IMG/VR virus record: IMGVR_UViG_3300044846_005100
Coordinates: 1-64,000 of that record
DNA length: 64,000 nt
Strand: one strand, 5' to 3'
DNA from: a virus
The notes below the pieces were generated by a model that was not told the DNA's origin, did not search any database, and saw only the letters and a list, made by a program, of their open reading frames with translations. How positions within the stretch are numbered: position 1 is the stretch's first letter; each line of letters starts with the position of its first letter. Both the position numbers and the translations under genes were made by a program. Positions 1 through 7,370 of the stretch are shown piece by piece.

Positions 1-59
1 GAATAGCTTATGATCTTTCCATCGATGAGGTGAAGATTATTACAGATTTTTAATTTCAT
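1..59 (-). CDS. Partial CDS, N-terminus of an unknown protein
   Basis: An ATG just downstream of an early promoter cassette opens a frame that runs off the left edge of the window. Only 19 codons are visible, starting MKLKICNN. The spacing from promoter to ATG matches neighbouring genes, so a real gene is likely, but nothing can be said about function. Confidence 0.5.
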   Translation of the reverse strand, partial: MKLKICNNLHLIDGKIISY

Positions 60-77
60 CGGTATCGTGTTTATTAG

Positions 78-118
78 TTTATATAGTAAATATAACCAAT
101 TACTTTAAACCCCGACAC
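78..118 (-). promoter_or_regulatory. Early promoter cassette
   Basis: On the minus strand a GTGTC block is followed about 20 nt later by TATATTTAC, then TATATAAACT and the ATG at 59. This is the tATATTTAC -7 element repeated about 25 times in the first 16.7 kb. It resembles the Bacteroidetes -33/-7 consensus (TTG, 19-21 nt, TAnnTTTG). Confidence 0.7.
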
Positions 119-184
119 TCCTGCAGAAAAAGAAAGCTAGAGACGCTGGGATACAGAATCAAATCTTTACTACGGAGTAAACCC

Positions 185-214
185 AAAAAAGGTCAGCCTC
201 TTGCGAAGCTGACC
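185..214 (-). terminator. Intrinsic terminator
   Basis: Minus strand GGTCAGC/GCTGACC hairpin followed by six Ts, downstream of the gene at 241-426. An ACTACGGAGTAAAC motif follows at 169-182. Confidence 0.8.
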
Positions 215-240
215 CGACCCGGAAAAGCAGAAACCTTGGT

Positions 241-426
241 CTAATTCTTTATCTCTACACCGACTGTTTGTTTCTGGGTAATCGTGAACGTGAAACCTTC
301 CTCTTCAGGCATGGCCTGCTTTAGGCGGTCTCTGATCTCGACTGCTCGTGAGACCGTCGTGATGGATCTCTCGTGGGTGGCAAAATAGTGTTTACCGTCT
401 TTGCCTACATTGATTTCGTACCACAT
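241..426 (-). CDS. Hypothetical small phage protein (61 aa)
   Basis: Not recognised. Soluble, mixed-charge 61-residue protein, last gene of the unit transcribed from the promoter at 828-869. It follows the 430-810 gene by 3 nt, so the two are probably co-translated. A terminator lies directly downstream. Confidence 0.7.
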   Translation of the reverse strand: MWYEINVGKDGKHYFATHERSITTVSRAVEIRDRLKQAMPEEEGFTFTITQKQTVGVEIKN

Positions 427-429
427 AGC

Positions 430-810
430 TTATAGGTTTACTGTTCCACTTAATACGTAAGCCAAAGGAACTGGGTCCGGTTCTACTTGTGAATCCGCTT
501 TCTTTACGAGCCACTCTCCCTCTGCCGTGTATAAGTATCCATACTCCTCAATGTCTCCATCGAAAAATAGTGCTACTGATGCACGCTTTTGTGGCGGACA
601 CTTCTCGCCTCTCCATTCCTTATATGACAGAGATATTGTGCTGCGATCGCCCTCTTTAATAAAGCTCTCTACGATTTTTGGATCAGTTCCATTTGGAAAT
701 TTATCCATGAGCCGTTCGCCGACTCCGTCGATGTAACCGTCGTTGTGACAGTACACTGAGATCACTCGACCTTTTTCTAATTCTACTGCAATTCTGCTTC
801 TAGTTGCCAT
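430..810 (-). CDS. Conserved phage hypothetical protein (126 aa)
   Basis: The start MATRSRIAVE followed by the YCHNDGYIDGVGE segment (residues 21-33) resembles a family of unknown function common in tailed-phage accessory regions, where the pattern is 'RSRI...YCHWDGYxxGVG'. Family membership is from memory of the motif. First gene after the promoter at 828-869. No catalytic motif is visible. Confidence 0.75.
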   Translation of the reverse strand: MATRSRIAVELEKGRVISVYCHNDGYIDGVGERLMDKFPNGTDPKIVESFIKEGDRSTISLSYKEWRGEKCPPQKRASVALFFDGDIEEYGYLYTAEGEWLVKKADSQVEPDPVPLAYVLSGTVNL

Positions 811-827
811 AGTTATGTTTTAATTGG

Positions 828-869
828 TTTATATAGTAAATATAATAATTTCTTTTTAATCTTGACAAT
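828..869 (-). promoter_or_regulatory. Early promoter cassette
   Basis: Minus strand TTGTCAAGAT block, 20-21 nt spacer, TATATTTAC -7 box, then the ATG of the 430-810 gene. A GAGACAC block lies further upstream as in the other cassettes. Confidence 0.75.
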
Positions 870-899
870 CCTGTGTGGATAAAAGTCAAGAGACACAGT

Positions 900-1202
900 C
901 TATTCTTCTTTGTTGGTATGTTCCTTCCGCCGTAGATTCAGCCCAACGTTGTTACGCACGTACCAGTGCTTGCTCTTACCCAGCTTGGTAAGAGTCGTAA
1001 TGGAAGTATTAGGATTTCCGGCAACTCTCCATTTAACGTCATTGTCCGAGTCATTGGCTAGGAAGTCTAAGATATCCTCCGGTGTGTCTGGAGTTTCGGC
1101 AACACTTGTCTTGATAGCAGTCGCACATGAGAATCGATCTCCATTCAGTTTCATCAAGACCTTTAAGTAGTCTGATACAATTTTGTCCTTTCGATTTTTC
1201 AT
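900..1202 (-). CDS. Leucine-rich-repeat-variant-like protein (100 aa)
   Basis: Residues about 40-95 contain repeats of the kind 'VKWRVAGNPNTSITTLTKL', with 'DxDNDVKWRVAxNPNTxxxxLxxL' spacing. This resembles the leucine-rich repeat variant / HEAT-like pattern (VRxxVAxNPxTPxxxLxxL). Such short alpha-solenoids normally bind proteins; no partner is known here. Single gene with its own early promoter at 1217-1260. Confidence 0.6.
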   Translation of the reverse strand: MKNRKDKIVSDYLKVLMKLNGDRFSCATAIKTSVAETPDTPEDILDFLANDSDNDVKWRVAGNPNTSITTLTKLGKSKHWYVRNNVGLNLRRKEHTNKEE

Positions 1203-1216
1203 AATTGGTTTGTTAT

Positions 1217-1260
1217 TAAGTTATAAGTAAATATACAAAGAATCCCTGACTCCTGACAAT
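1217..1260 (-). promoter_or_regulatory. Early promoter cassette
   Basis: Minus strand TTGTCAGGAGT, spacer, TATATTTAC, upstream of the gene at 900-1202. A variant TACGAAGTAAAC motif sits just beyond it at 1262-1273. Confidence 0.75.
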
Positions 1261-1289
1261 CTACGAAGTAAACTTTTATGGAGACTCGG

Positions 1290-1559
1290 CTAGAAGCTTC
1301 CACTTCTCTCAATGGAGAAAGTAAGCTCTAATCCCCAAGGAAGTTTGTAAACTCTGAATCCGCCTGTTCCCATTGATACTACCTCTTGCGGATCCATCTG
1401 AGCTTCAACTAGGAGTCTAGTTGCGGTGCCTTTAAGATCGTCCATATCGGGTACCTCATCGAACCATTTCCAATCTACCGATTGCATGTGCTTGAGTACT
1501 TTCTCAAAATCAAATCTTCTTAAGATTTGTGCTACTACTTGCGCTTGTTCCTGGGTCAT
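1290..1559 (-). CDS. Hypothetical protein (89 aa)
   Basis: Not recognised. Last gene of a three-gene unit (1965 to 1290). Its ATG overlaps the stop codon of the 1556-1711 gene (ATGA), a classic coupled junction. Confidence 0.7.
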   Translation of the reverse strand: MTQEQAQVVAQILRRFDFEKVLKHMQSVDWKWFDEVPDMDDLKGTATRLLVEAQMDPQEVVSMGTGGFRVYKLPWGLELTFSIERSGSF

Positions 1560-1711
1560 GCTTTAAAGTTTAAATGATTAATTGCTTCTTCGTGTGTCTC
1601 AAAATCTCCGATGAGGTAGAAAGAATCTAAGTTATCATCCTCATCTACTAGGTCGAGCATCTCTTCTTCAGTGAATACTTCTCCTGACTGTTTGTCTTTG
1701 TAGAATTCCAT
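1556..1711 (-). CDS. Hypothetical acidic small protein (51 aa)
   Basis: A 52-codon frame starting MEFYKDKQSGEVF and rich in D and E. It fills the gap between two neighbours and its stop overlaps the next ATG (ATGA). It is supported by this tight fit, not by homology. Confidence 0.65.
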   Translation of the reverse strand: MEFYKDKQSGEVFTEEEMLDLVDEDDNLDSFYLIGDFETHEEAINHLNFKA

Positions 1712-1722
1712 GTTTTCTGCTT

Positions 1723-1965
1723 TTAGATTAGGGTGAATACTGTCTCTTCAGCATGGATGCCTTGTTCGGTGGTAAGTCCTAATTCCTCCATGATTGGCTC
1801 GAACTCTTCCTGATTATCGACGACTATCATAAATCCTGGATCGTCTGTAATATCCTCTCCACAGTTGAGGAAACCTAAATATCCTGGATCATTAGGATTA
1901 AATTGATAATCGTTCTTTACGTTGTGTAGAAATAGAACGCCAGCTTTAAATTCTTCTTTAGTCAT
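1723..1965 (-). CDS. Hypothetical acidic protein (80 aa)
   Basis: Not recognised. Strongly acidic 80-residue protein, first gene after the promoter at 1979-2022. Upstream of two coupled small genes. Confidence 0.7.
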   Translation of the reverse strand: MTKEEFKAGVLFLHNVKNDYQFNPNDPGYLGFLNCGEDITDDPGFMIVVDNQEEFEPIMEELGLTTEQGIHAEETVFTLI

Positions 1966-1978
1966 CTGCTTTAGTTTT

Positions 1979-2022
1979 TAAGTTATAAGTAAATATAACC
2001 AATTAATCCTAACCATGACAAT
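1979..2022 (-). promoter_or_regulatory. Early promoter cassette
   Basis: Minus strand TTGTCATGGTTAG block, spacer, TATATTTACTTATAACT, then the ATG at 1965. A GTCTCTAGC block lies upstream. Confidence 0.75.
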
Positions 2023-2039
2023 CCTGCAGAAATAAAAAG

Positions 2040-2234
2040 CTAGAGACTCTCGGCTTCGGTAATCATCGAGATTTCATCAAGTAATCCAATCATTTCCGAC
2101 CAAATAAATTTCTCGACCTCGGTACTTGCGTCTCTGTGTTCTTGTAAATAAATCTCTTTGCGGTCCTCTACAAAAGTAGAGACGCGCTCTAGCTTCTCTT
2201 GAGCTAGCGATTCAAGTGTTTCTTTCTTTGCCAT
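2040..2234 (-). CDS. Hypothetical helical protein (64 aa)
   Basis: Not recognised. Predicted to be mostly alpha-helical from its E/K/L-rich composition. Last gene of a five-gene unit that begins with the sigma factor at 3792, one nt after the preceding gene. Confidence 0.65.
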   Translation of the reverse strand: MAKKETLESLAQEKLERVSTFVEDRKEIYLQEHRDASTEVEKFIWSEMIGLLDEISMITEAESL

Positions 2235-2235
2235 G

Positions 2236-2466
2236 TTAATAGTGTTTTATTTGTACGATTGTTGCTGCCTGAGACCCGCCCTTCTGCTGAATAGTATAAG
2301 CACCCTTTACTTTAATAGTTTCTAGTACTTTGCGATAACTTGAGTCTGGCTTACTAATCTCTCCAAGAAAGAGAGCGATTTGATATGCTTGCTTTACTGT
2401 ATGACAAACGCCGAGTGTTTCTCTCAGCGCTTGCTCCCAATCAAGGTCTAATTCTTTATTACTCAT
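2236..2466 (-). CDS. Hypothetical protein (76 aa)
   Basis: Not recognised. The longest frame begins at 2538 but would overlap the upstream gene by 62 nt. The internal ATG at 2466 (MSNKELDLDW) gives a normal junction and is preferred. Confidence 0.55.
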   Translation of the reverse strand: MSNKELDLDWEQALRETLGVCHTVKQAYQIALFLGEISKPDSSYRKVLETIKVKGAYTIQQKGGSQAATIVQIKHY

Positions 2467-2476
2467 TACAAGATAC

Positions 2477-2734
2477 TTATCTCTTCTCTGCATCTTCAAT
2501 CCTTTTTTGTAGATCTCGAAGAAAGGCACAGTCTTCATAGTCCTCCTTCTCTTCGAAATGTTTGAGTACCTTCTTCATTGCCTCTACTTTATAGTCAACT
2601 GGTACATCATCTTCTACTGCAAAGTCAGGATGGGTTTTTAGAGAAAGGAGAACAAGACTCATGAATCCGTCTATATCTCGCTCCTTTAACTCTTCGAGTT
2701 TGGCAATAAATTCTTGATCATTAAACCCTTCCAT
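2477..2734 (-). CDS. Hypothetical protein with UVR-like C-terminal motif (85 aa)
   Basis: The C-terminus (about residues 60-82) reads EEKEDYEDCAFLRDLQKRI. It matches the helical hairpin of UvrB/UvrC 'UVR' motifs (xxEDFExAAxLRDxI). Genes at 4076-4402 and 14273-14572 carry the same kind of segment. Function unknown; the motif usually mediates protein-protein contacts. Overlaps the upstream gene by 14 nt. Confidence 0.65.
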   Translation of the reverse strand: MEGFNDQEFIAKLEELKERDIDGFMSLVLLSLKTHPDFAVEDDVPVDYKVEAMKKVLKHFEEKEDYEDCAFLRDLQKRIEDAEKR

Positions 2735-3056
2735 CTTTCTCTAAGTTTATAGCGTTATACGTTTGAGCCATGATCATGCCAGCCGTGTCTTCACCGAATA
2801 CTTCGATTAACTCTGCAGATATTGCTTGATATCCTGACTCCACCATCCCGATACGTAGATCAGTTAACTCTTCATCGTTGACACTTAACACTGCCTTGCC
2901 CATGTCCTTAATGAGATCCTTCATCACGTCTCTATAGATCGTTGTTGCTTGGAAGTAGGATACTAATTCTTTTGGAGAACCTTTTCCCATCTCTTTAATC
3001 TGTTCGGGAGTTACGATTACTTCGTCCTCACCGTTGAATAATATTACCTTCTTCAT
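2721..3056 (-). CDS. Hypothetical protein (111 aa)
   Basis: Not recognised. Starts MKKVILFNGEDEV; mixed alpha/beta composition. It follows the sigma factor gene by 16 nt, and a TTTACTCCGTAGT motif occupies the junction immediately before its ATG. Confidence 0.7.
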   Translation of the reverse strand: MKKVILFNGEDEVIVTPEQIKEMGKGSPKELVSYFQATTIYRDVMKDLIKDMGKAVLSVNDEELTDLRIGMVESGYQAISAELIEVFGEDTAGMIMAQTYNAINLEKDGRV

Positions 3057-3072
3057 ATGACTACGGAGTAAA

Positions 3073-3792
3073 TTATATAATTGTTAATTTCATCTTTTCA
3101 ATTGATGCTTTTACGATTTGACATACTCGAACATTAGTCATTGAGTATTTCTCAGCGATCATGTCAGTCGGTACCTCATACTCTCTTTCAATACCAAAGT
3201 AGTCCATGATAATTCCACGATCACGCTCTTTAAGAACACTAAGAGCCTGCTTTACTCGGAACTTGATTGAGTCCAATTCAATTGAAAACTCTACTTCAGA
3301 TCCTGTCTTAAGGATAAGGTCGCCTAGTGTATTGTCGCCATCATCTCCAATCTTCTTGTCGATGCTTACTCGAGTTGGTGCCTCTACCTCTTCGCCTTTT
3401 CTTTTAGACTTAAAGATATCATACTCCTGATTGTGAGGTAAGCGAACGATTCGGCCAGTCTTAGCAACAGTTTCGTTAATACGCTTTCTGATCCACAGCT
3501 GTGCATAGTTAATAAAACGTTGACCCTCACGTGGTTGGAATGCTTGAGCAGCCTCTATTAATCCAATATTTCCTTCCTGAATTAAGTCGTCGATTGGCAC
3601 ACCTTGTCCAATATGTCGATTAGCTACTTTTACTACGAACTTCAAGTTTGCCTGTACCAATGCAGCGATTGCTCGCGAGTCTCCAGCCTGGATGTCTAAC
3701 ACTAATTGACCCTCCTCAGCAGTACTCAATGGCTGATTCTTTTGGATAGTTTTAAAATACTTCGGCAAGTTTTCTGATGTTTCGAATTTCAT
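3073..3792 (-). CDS. Phage sigma-70 family RNA polymerase sigma factor
   Basis: A 239-residue sigma-70 family protein. Region 1.2/2.1-2.4 spans about residues 15-115 (NLKFVVKVANRH, DLIQEGNIGLIEAA, INYAQLWIRKRI). A short region 3 follows, then region 4 at about 180-238 (VKQALSVLKERDRGIIMDYFG and a helix-turn-helix ending VRVCQIVKASIEK). It would bind host core polymerase and direct it to phage promoters. It heads an early unit with four small genes, behind a variant cassette promoter. It is distinct from the RpoD-like factor at 21678-22562. Which promoters it serves is not visible from sequence. Confidence 0.95.
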   Translation of the reverse strand: MKFETSENLPKYFKTIQKNQPLSTAEEGQLVLDIQAGDSRAIAALVQANLKFVVKVANRHIGQGVPIDDLIQEGNIGLIEAAQAFQPREGQRFINYAQLWIRKRINETVAKTGRIVRLPHNQEYDIFKSKRKGEEVEAPTRVSIDKKIGDDGDNTLGDLILKTGSEVEFSIELDSIKFRVKQALSVLKERDRGIIMDYFGIEREYEVPTDMIAEKYSMTNVRVCQIVKASIEKMKLTII

Positions 3793-3804
3793 ATCTTTTT
3801 ATTT

Positions 3805-3850
3805 TAAGTTTATATAGTAAAAGTAACAATTTGTTTTGAATAAGTACAAT
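3805..3850 (-). promoter_or_regulatory. Early promoter cassette, variant
   Basis: Minus strand TACTTTTACTATATAAACTT upstream of the sigma factor gene. The -7 region is TACTTTTAC instead of TATATTTAC, so the sigma gene has a slightly diverged copy of the cassette. Confidence 0.6.
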
Positions 3851-3866
3851 CCTGGCGAAAATATTT

Positions 3867-4079
3867 TTACTCCTCCTCGTCACTTTTGCAAGAGACGATC
3901 TTGCCTGCTCTTACAGCTTCCCAATATTGTTCTTCTGTCATGGAGAATCCGCCATTCAATTCCTTCTGTACACAGTTGGAACATGTAATTGAATCTGCAT
4001 TCATGTCTACTTTGTTTACAATTTCGCCGCACCCTTTGCATGCTAACTGTTTAAAACCTGATGCTCTTTTCTTGTTCAT
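3867..4079 (-). CDS. Small zinc-ribbon protein (70 aa)
   Basis: Two CxxC pairs (CKGCGE and CSNC), about 18 residues apart, form a zinc ribbon. The ATG at 4079 (MNKKRASGF) is chosen because it overlaps the upstream stop (TTATGA). A longer reading would run through the preceding gene. Zinc ribbons bind nucleic acid or protein; the role here is unknown. Confidence 0.7.
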   Translation of the reverse strand: MNKKRASGFKQLACKGCGEIVNKVDMNADSITCSNCVQKELNGGFSMTEEQYWEAVRAGKIVSCKSDEEE

Positions 4080-4402
4080 AATTTGGATTTTAAGTTTAAT
4101 AATCTTGCACACTTCTCGTAGTCCTCTATCTCCGAGAAATATTGTATACACTGGTCTACGGAGTAAACCGCCTCAGTTCTATTAGTATTAAAGATAACAT
4201 CAGTATCCTTTATTGCAAAGCACGGCATGGTCTCCACATCAAACTTGACGATCAACTCAATAGCTGCTGCAATAGCTCTAGATATGTTGCCTCGTTCTCG
4301 AATTGAGAACTCGTCCATCGTCTCGCCAGCCTTGATTGCTAGCTCTGGAATCGGTACCATTACGTCCAACTCTTCGTGATATTCTTCTATAAACGTCATC
4401 AT
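4076..4402 (-). CDS. Hypothetical protein with UVR-like C-terminal motif (108 aa)
   Basis: The C-terminal segment FSEIEDYEKCARLLNLKSKL is similar to those at 2477-2734 and 14273-14572. The rest is acidic and unrecognised. The coding sequence itself contains one copy of the CTACGGAGTAAAC motif (4157-4169). Confidence 0.65.
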   Translation of the reverse strand: MMTFIEEYHEELDVMVPIPELAIKAGETMDEFSIRERGNISRAIAAAIELIVKFDVETMPCFAIKDTDVIFNTNRTEAVYSVDQCIQYFSEIEDYEKCARLLNLKSKL

Positions 4403-4405
4403 ATA

Positions 4406-4654
4406 TTATACTCTCCTTTTACGATTAAGTTTAGCAATTTCTTCAGCCATAAAGTATCTCTCTACCTCAATCTCGGCTCTAAGTTTGGCTCCTTCCAGCG
4501 TCTCCTCGAATTCGTCTTCTGGCACGAACTTTGAGACTTCATGTATCTTGACATAGATGCCCATTACCTTTTCTTCGCGATTCATCAAGAGCCAGCATCT
4601 GACTCCCTCTTGCTGGCCCTCGCATATCCTGTCTCTTACGCTACTCCACTGCAT
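4406..4654 (-). CDS. Hypothetical protein (82 aa)
   Basis: Not recognised. Ends in a basic NRKRR tail. Overlaps its upstream neighbour by 14 nt; an internal start is also possible. Confidence 0.6.
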   Translation of the reverse strand: MQWSSVRDRICEGQQEGVRCWLLMNREEKVMGIYVKIHEVSKFVPEDEFEETLEGAKLRAEIEVERYFMAEEIAKLNRKRRV

Positions 4655-4874
4655 CGTCTGAAACTATTATACATTTCTTTTGTAGATACCAATTGGTCAG
4701 GGTAGCACGATCTTCATCACTGAGTCTAGAAGTCTCGTCTGTGACTCCATACTCTACCTTAAGGATAAAGTCGGCTAGACTATTTGCGATCTCTGCCATA
4801 TTGCATAAGAAGTCGATTAAGTCTTCTAGCGGAGTCTCTATGAGAGCTCCCTCGTATTCTGTTGTGATCTTCAT
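4641..4874 (-). CDS. Hypothetical protein (77 aa)
   Basis: Not recognised. The internal ATG at 4874 (MKITTEYEGALI) is preferred to 4937, which would overlap the zinc-finger gene upstream. Acidic. Confidence 0.6.
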   Translation of the reverse strand: MKITTEYEGALIETPLEDLIDFLCNMAEIANSLADFILKVEYGVTDETSRLSDEDRATLTNWYLQKKCIIVSDDAVE

Positions 4875-4884
4875 CTTGTTCGTA

Positions 4885-4998
4885 TTATAGTTTAGCACCG
4901 CAATCACTGCATTTAACCAGTTGTATTCCTGATACATGACGTACGGCTACGTAAGTTCTCTTATGTTCGCATTTGGGTTTGATAATTGGCTTTTCCAT
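4885..4998 (-). CDS. Tiny zinc-binding protein (37 aa)
   Basis: A 37-residue protein with C and H at its start (KCEHKRT) and a CSDCG pair near its end: a minimal zinc knuckle. The start at 4998 follows the promoter. The longer open frame upstream is only a translation of the promoter cassette. Confidence 0.6.
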   Translation of the reverse strand: MEKPIIKPKCEHKRTYVAVRHVSGIQLVKCSDCGAKL

Positions 4999-5010
4999 TC
5001 TATTTGTTTT

Positions 5011-5054
5011 TAAGTTATAAGTAAATATAACCATTAAGTTTGAATTAGTAAAAT
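5011..5054 (-). promoter_or_regulatory. Early promoter cassette
   Basis: Minus strand TATATTTACTTATAACTT about 13 nt before the ATG at 4998. The -33 block is less clear (TTTTACTAATTC). A GTGTCTCTAGAC block lies upstream. Confidence 0.7.
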
Positions 5055-5106
5055 CCTGTGGAAACTTTTTTGCACAAAAGTCTAGAGACACCCGGATACA
5101 GCTGCT

Positions 5107-5132
5107 AAAAAAAGCCGTCAAGTAGACGGCTC
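5107..5132 (-). terminator. Intrinsic terminator
   Basis: Minus strand GCCGTC/GACGGC hairpin plus seven Ts. The stop codon of the 5118-5453 gene lies inside the hairpin. Confidence 0.8.
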
Positions 5133-5453
5133 ATTCAGTTGGTAATAATATATCTCCTTTATCTTGCTCGGAGGGATCGTCTTGGGCGAGACTAGACTCT
5201 TACCGACTCCAAATATCTGCACCATTAGTGGGCTATGATCGCAGCCTTCAACTAATCCCTTCTCCTCTACCTCAACCTCGACTACGATCATTTGCGGTTC
5301 TCCCATTGCGGCCAATCTAAAACCTATCCAACGTGCTGCACTCTCTGCCGAGTCAGTAAGATATACTCCTTCCCATTTGGAAAGGAGCCCGTTCTTCTTG
5401 ATACTCTCAGCATTCCTTGCTGATGTTGCATGAAACAATCTTACCTTCCCCAT
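5118..5453 (-). CDS. Possible ADP-ribosyltransferase-fold protein (111 aa)
   Basis: The N-terminal LFHATSARNAESIKKNGL and then GVYLTDSAESAARW resemble the H-x-T ... I-x-x-x-GL ... VYLT core of small ART-fold / RNA 2'-phosphotransferase-like proteins, which use NAD. A catalytic glutamate cannot be assigned with confidence; the C-terminal half is acidic. A phage ART would modify host proteins or RNA early in infection. This is inference from motif shape only. It is coupled to the upstream gene by 1 nt. Confidence 0.5.
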   Translation of the reverse strand: MGKVRLFHATSARNAESIKKNGLLSKWEGVYLTDSAESAARWIGFRLAAMGEPQMIVVEVEVEEKGLVEGCDHSPLMVQIFGVGKSLVSPKTIPPSKIKEIYYYQLNEPST

Positions 5454-5668
5454 TATAATTCGATAATATCCAGGTCAGTAACTTCAAATGCAAAGATATC
5501 GAATCCTTCAATCCACTCCGGTTCGTATTCATACTCGTCGAAAAGCATCTCTCGAACGGTTTCATCTGCTTGATTTGAATCTTCACATCGAATATGGAAG
5601 ATTATTGGGCTCTCTAAGTCAACGTATCCAGTAGGATCGCTTACTACTACACAAAATAATTTTTTCAT
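5453..5668 (-). CDS. Hypothetical acidic protein (71 aa)
   Basis: Not recognised. Starts MKKLFCVVVSDPTG after the promoter at 5681-5723 and is very acidic at its C-terminus. It may be an alpha/beta fold. First gene of a pair with the ART-like protein. Confidence 0.65.
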   Translation of the reverse strand: MKKLFCVVVSDPTGYVDLESPIIFHIRCEDSNQADETVREMLFDEYEYEPEWIEGFDIFAFEVTDLDIIEL

Positions 5669-5680
5669 AATTTCTGCTTT

Positions 5681-5723
5681 TAAGATATAAGTAAATATAA
5701 CCAAAATCCCCGAACTGTGACAA
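5681..5723 (-). promoter_or_regulatory. Early promoter cassette
   Basis: Minus strand TTGTCACAGTTCG, spacer, TATATTTACTTATATCTT, ahead of the ATG at 5668. Confidence 0.75.
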
Positions 5724-5740
5724 TCCGGGGATAATTATTT

Positions 5741-6205
5741 TTATGCGATATAATTTTCAATTACAAACCATATCTCGTATCCATTTGCAATCCTATTTTG
5801 CCTTCCATTCCTGGTCCAGAAAAATTCGTGATGAAACTCGCCTCTAATCTTCTTTACCTTTATCAGCATAGGCTGGTCTCCATCAAATCCAAGCACCACA
5901 TCAATTGGCTCCTTAAATTCAAGTGTAGCTTCGCTGTCCCACTTAGAGTCTCGGATAATCTTTACTCCTTCAAAGTCAAGTTGAGTCTTGTCCTTTTTTC
6001 TAGTCAATCTATTTAGGAAGTGACTTGTTCCTTCGTTGTCCAATGCATTCGCATCTTTAGTATAGGAAGCGACTGTTGGATAAGTACCATCGTCTGTATC
6101 CTGTGATATTTCGAATAGGATGCAGTTATTACCGATACTTGTCTTAATCCCTTTCAACGGACCGTCTCCGTCTAATACGTTCCAAATGCTGTGTACTGTT
6201 TTCAT
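5741..6205 (-). CDS. Hypothetical protein (154 aa)
   Basis: Not recognised. Soluble, beta-rich 154-residue protein with aromatic residues near its C-terminus. Single gene behind its own early promoter. Confidence 0.7.
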   Translation of the reverse strand: MKTVHSIWNVLDGDGPLKGIKTSIGNNCILFEISQDTDDGTYPTVASYTKDANALDNEGTSHFLNRLTRKKDKTQLDFEGVKIIRDSKWDSEATLEFKEPIDVVLGFDGDQPMLIKVKKIRGEFHHEFFWTRNGRQNRIANGYEIWFVIENYIA

Positions 6206-6220
6206 ATACTTTATGTTTTT

Positions 6221-6262
6221 AAGTTATAAGTAAATATAACTATTTTATTTGACACTTAACAA
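6221..6262 (-). promoter_or_regulatory. Early promoter cassette
   Basis: Minus strand TTGTTAAGTGTC, spacer, TATATTTACTTATAACTT, ahead of the ATG at 6205. A GTGTCTCTTGAC block lies upstream at about 6278-6290. Confidence 0.75.
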
Positions 6263-6306
6263 TTCTTGGGTGAAGAAAGTCAAGAGACACGCCAGCCTGG
6301 TCTTGC

Positions 6307-6873
6307 CTAGTGGAACTGAACAATTCCGTCGTCCTTTGCCAACTCAAAAGCCAAGGTCCAATGGTCGTATAATTCAATATAATATTCGATATCCATATCG
6401 CTTAAGTCAAGGTCTTCAAGGATAAATTCAGGTTCAAGTGCCAACGGGTTATCTGTCTCCTTAGTAAAATCTATTTCTTGTTTAAGGTTACGTATGAATC
6501 TTTCTCGATTGTCTCTAAAGTCTTCGAATAGTGCAGCACTATAATCAGGTCCAATTATACCTTCACAGTCTGAGAAATTGATTAGGTTAAAGAATGGTCG
6601 ACTTATAAAAATATCCTCAGCTTCCCAAACAGTCTCAGCCTTTACTCCAAGAGTACACAGAGCCAAGATGTTTCTAAATTGGTTGTGTCCTGAATAGGAA
6701 CCGGCTCTGAACTGGTGACCGCGAGTGTCTGCCGTCTCTTCATAGGAACCCTCTTCCAATTCACAGTGGTCAGGAAAGTTGGTCTGTTTCCAGATACGAA
6801 TACTATCATAATCTTCTGGGTCCTGTACTTCAGAACGTTTAATATTACTGTATGCGCTAATATCTAATCCCAT
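6307..6873 (-). CDS. Conserved phage hypothetical protein (188 aa)
   Basis: Starts MGLDISAYS, a start I associate with a phage accessory family of unknown function. Acidic C-terminal half (EPEFILEDLDLSDMDIEYY). Own promoter at 6881-6925. Confidence 0.7.
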   Translation of the reverse strand: MGLDISAYSNIKRSEVQDPEDYDSIRIWKQTNFPDHCELEEGSYEETADTRGHQFRAGSYSGHNQFRNILALCTLGVKAETVWEAEDIFISRPFFNLINFSDCEGIIGPDYSAALFEDFRDNRERFIRNLKQEIDFTKETDNPLALEPEFILEDLDLSDMDIEYYIELYDHWTLAFELAKDDGIVQFH

Positions 6874-6880
6874 AGTCTTT

Positions 6881-6925
6881 AAGTTTATATAGTAAATATA
6901 ACAATAATCTTTGAATATAAAAAAT
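6881..6925 (-). promoter_or_regulatory. Early promoter cassette
   Basis: Minus strand TATATTTACTATATAAACTT before the ATG at 6873. The -33 block is weak. Confidence 0.7.
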
Positions 6926-6964
6926 CCGGTAGAATAAAAATAGCTAGAGACTCGGTGGATACAG

Positions 6965-6994
6965 ACAAAAAGAAGGGCTAGAAATTCCAGCCCA
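6965..6994 (-). terminator. Intrinsic terminator
   Basis: Minus strand GGGCTGGAATTTCTAGCCC hairpin followed by a T-rich tract, downstream of the tRNA-like RNA at 7020-7101. Confidence 0.75.
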
Positions 6995-7019
6995 ACTCTT
7001 TACAACTTAAAACACTTAG

Positions 7020-7101
7020 TAGTCAGGACAGGATTCGAACCTGTAATTAGCAACCATTTCTAGAATAGGATTCATCACCATGCTTCTTTACGCTCCTGAC
7101 T
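7020..7101 (-). ncRNA. tRNA-like RNA, AGTCAGG acceptor family
   Basis: The minus strand starts AGTCAGG and ends CCTGACTA, a perfect 7-bp acceptor stem, with a standard T arm ACAGG-TTCGAAT-CCTGT. The D arm lacks its normal sequence. The only anticodon-like hairpin (CTAT/ATGG, loop TCTAGAA) is weak and has C instead of U33. It shares acceptor and T arm with RNAs at 33295, 36910 and 37105. GTTTACTCCGTAGT lies immediately upstream. Best called a tRNA-like RNA or degenerate tRNA. Confidence 0.6.
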
Positions 7102-7118
7102 ATTTACTACGGAGTAAA

Positions 7119-7370
7119 CTATTTTAATAACTTGGCGGTGTTATACAACTTCTCTGCCTTTACGTAATCGTATTTAGCTGAGATCAGGGCGCCTATTTCC
7201 TGTGAAAAATGGTCTCTAAAGAATTTCAAATTCTCCGGAGTCTGGTCTACATAAGGGATGAGGTCATGCAGAGCAGGTAAGCGATCCTTTAGGCTCAGCT
7301 TTTTGAGATACTGACGAACCCTGTCGCCAGCTCCCATATTAATTAATGCGTGTATTTCCTGTGCTCTCAT
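7119..7370 (-). CDS. Hypothetical protein (83 aa)
   Basis: Not recognised. Helical, basic; starts MRAQEIHALINMGAGDRVRQY. Overlaps the upstream gene by 4 nt (ATGA-type coupling), followed directly by the tRNA-like RNA. Confidence 0.7.
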   Translation of the reverse strand: MRAQEIHALINMGAGDRVRQYLKKLSLKDRLPALHDLIPYVDQTPENLKFFRDHFSQEIGALISAKYDYVKAEKLYNTAKLLK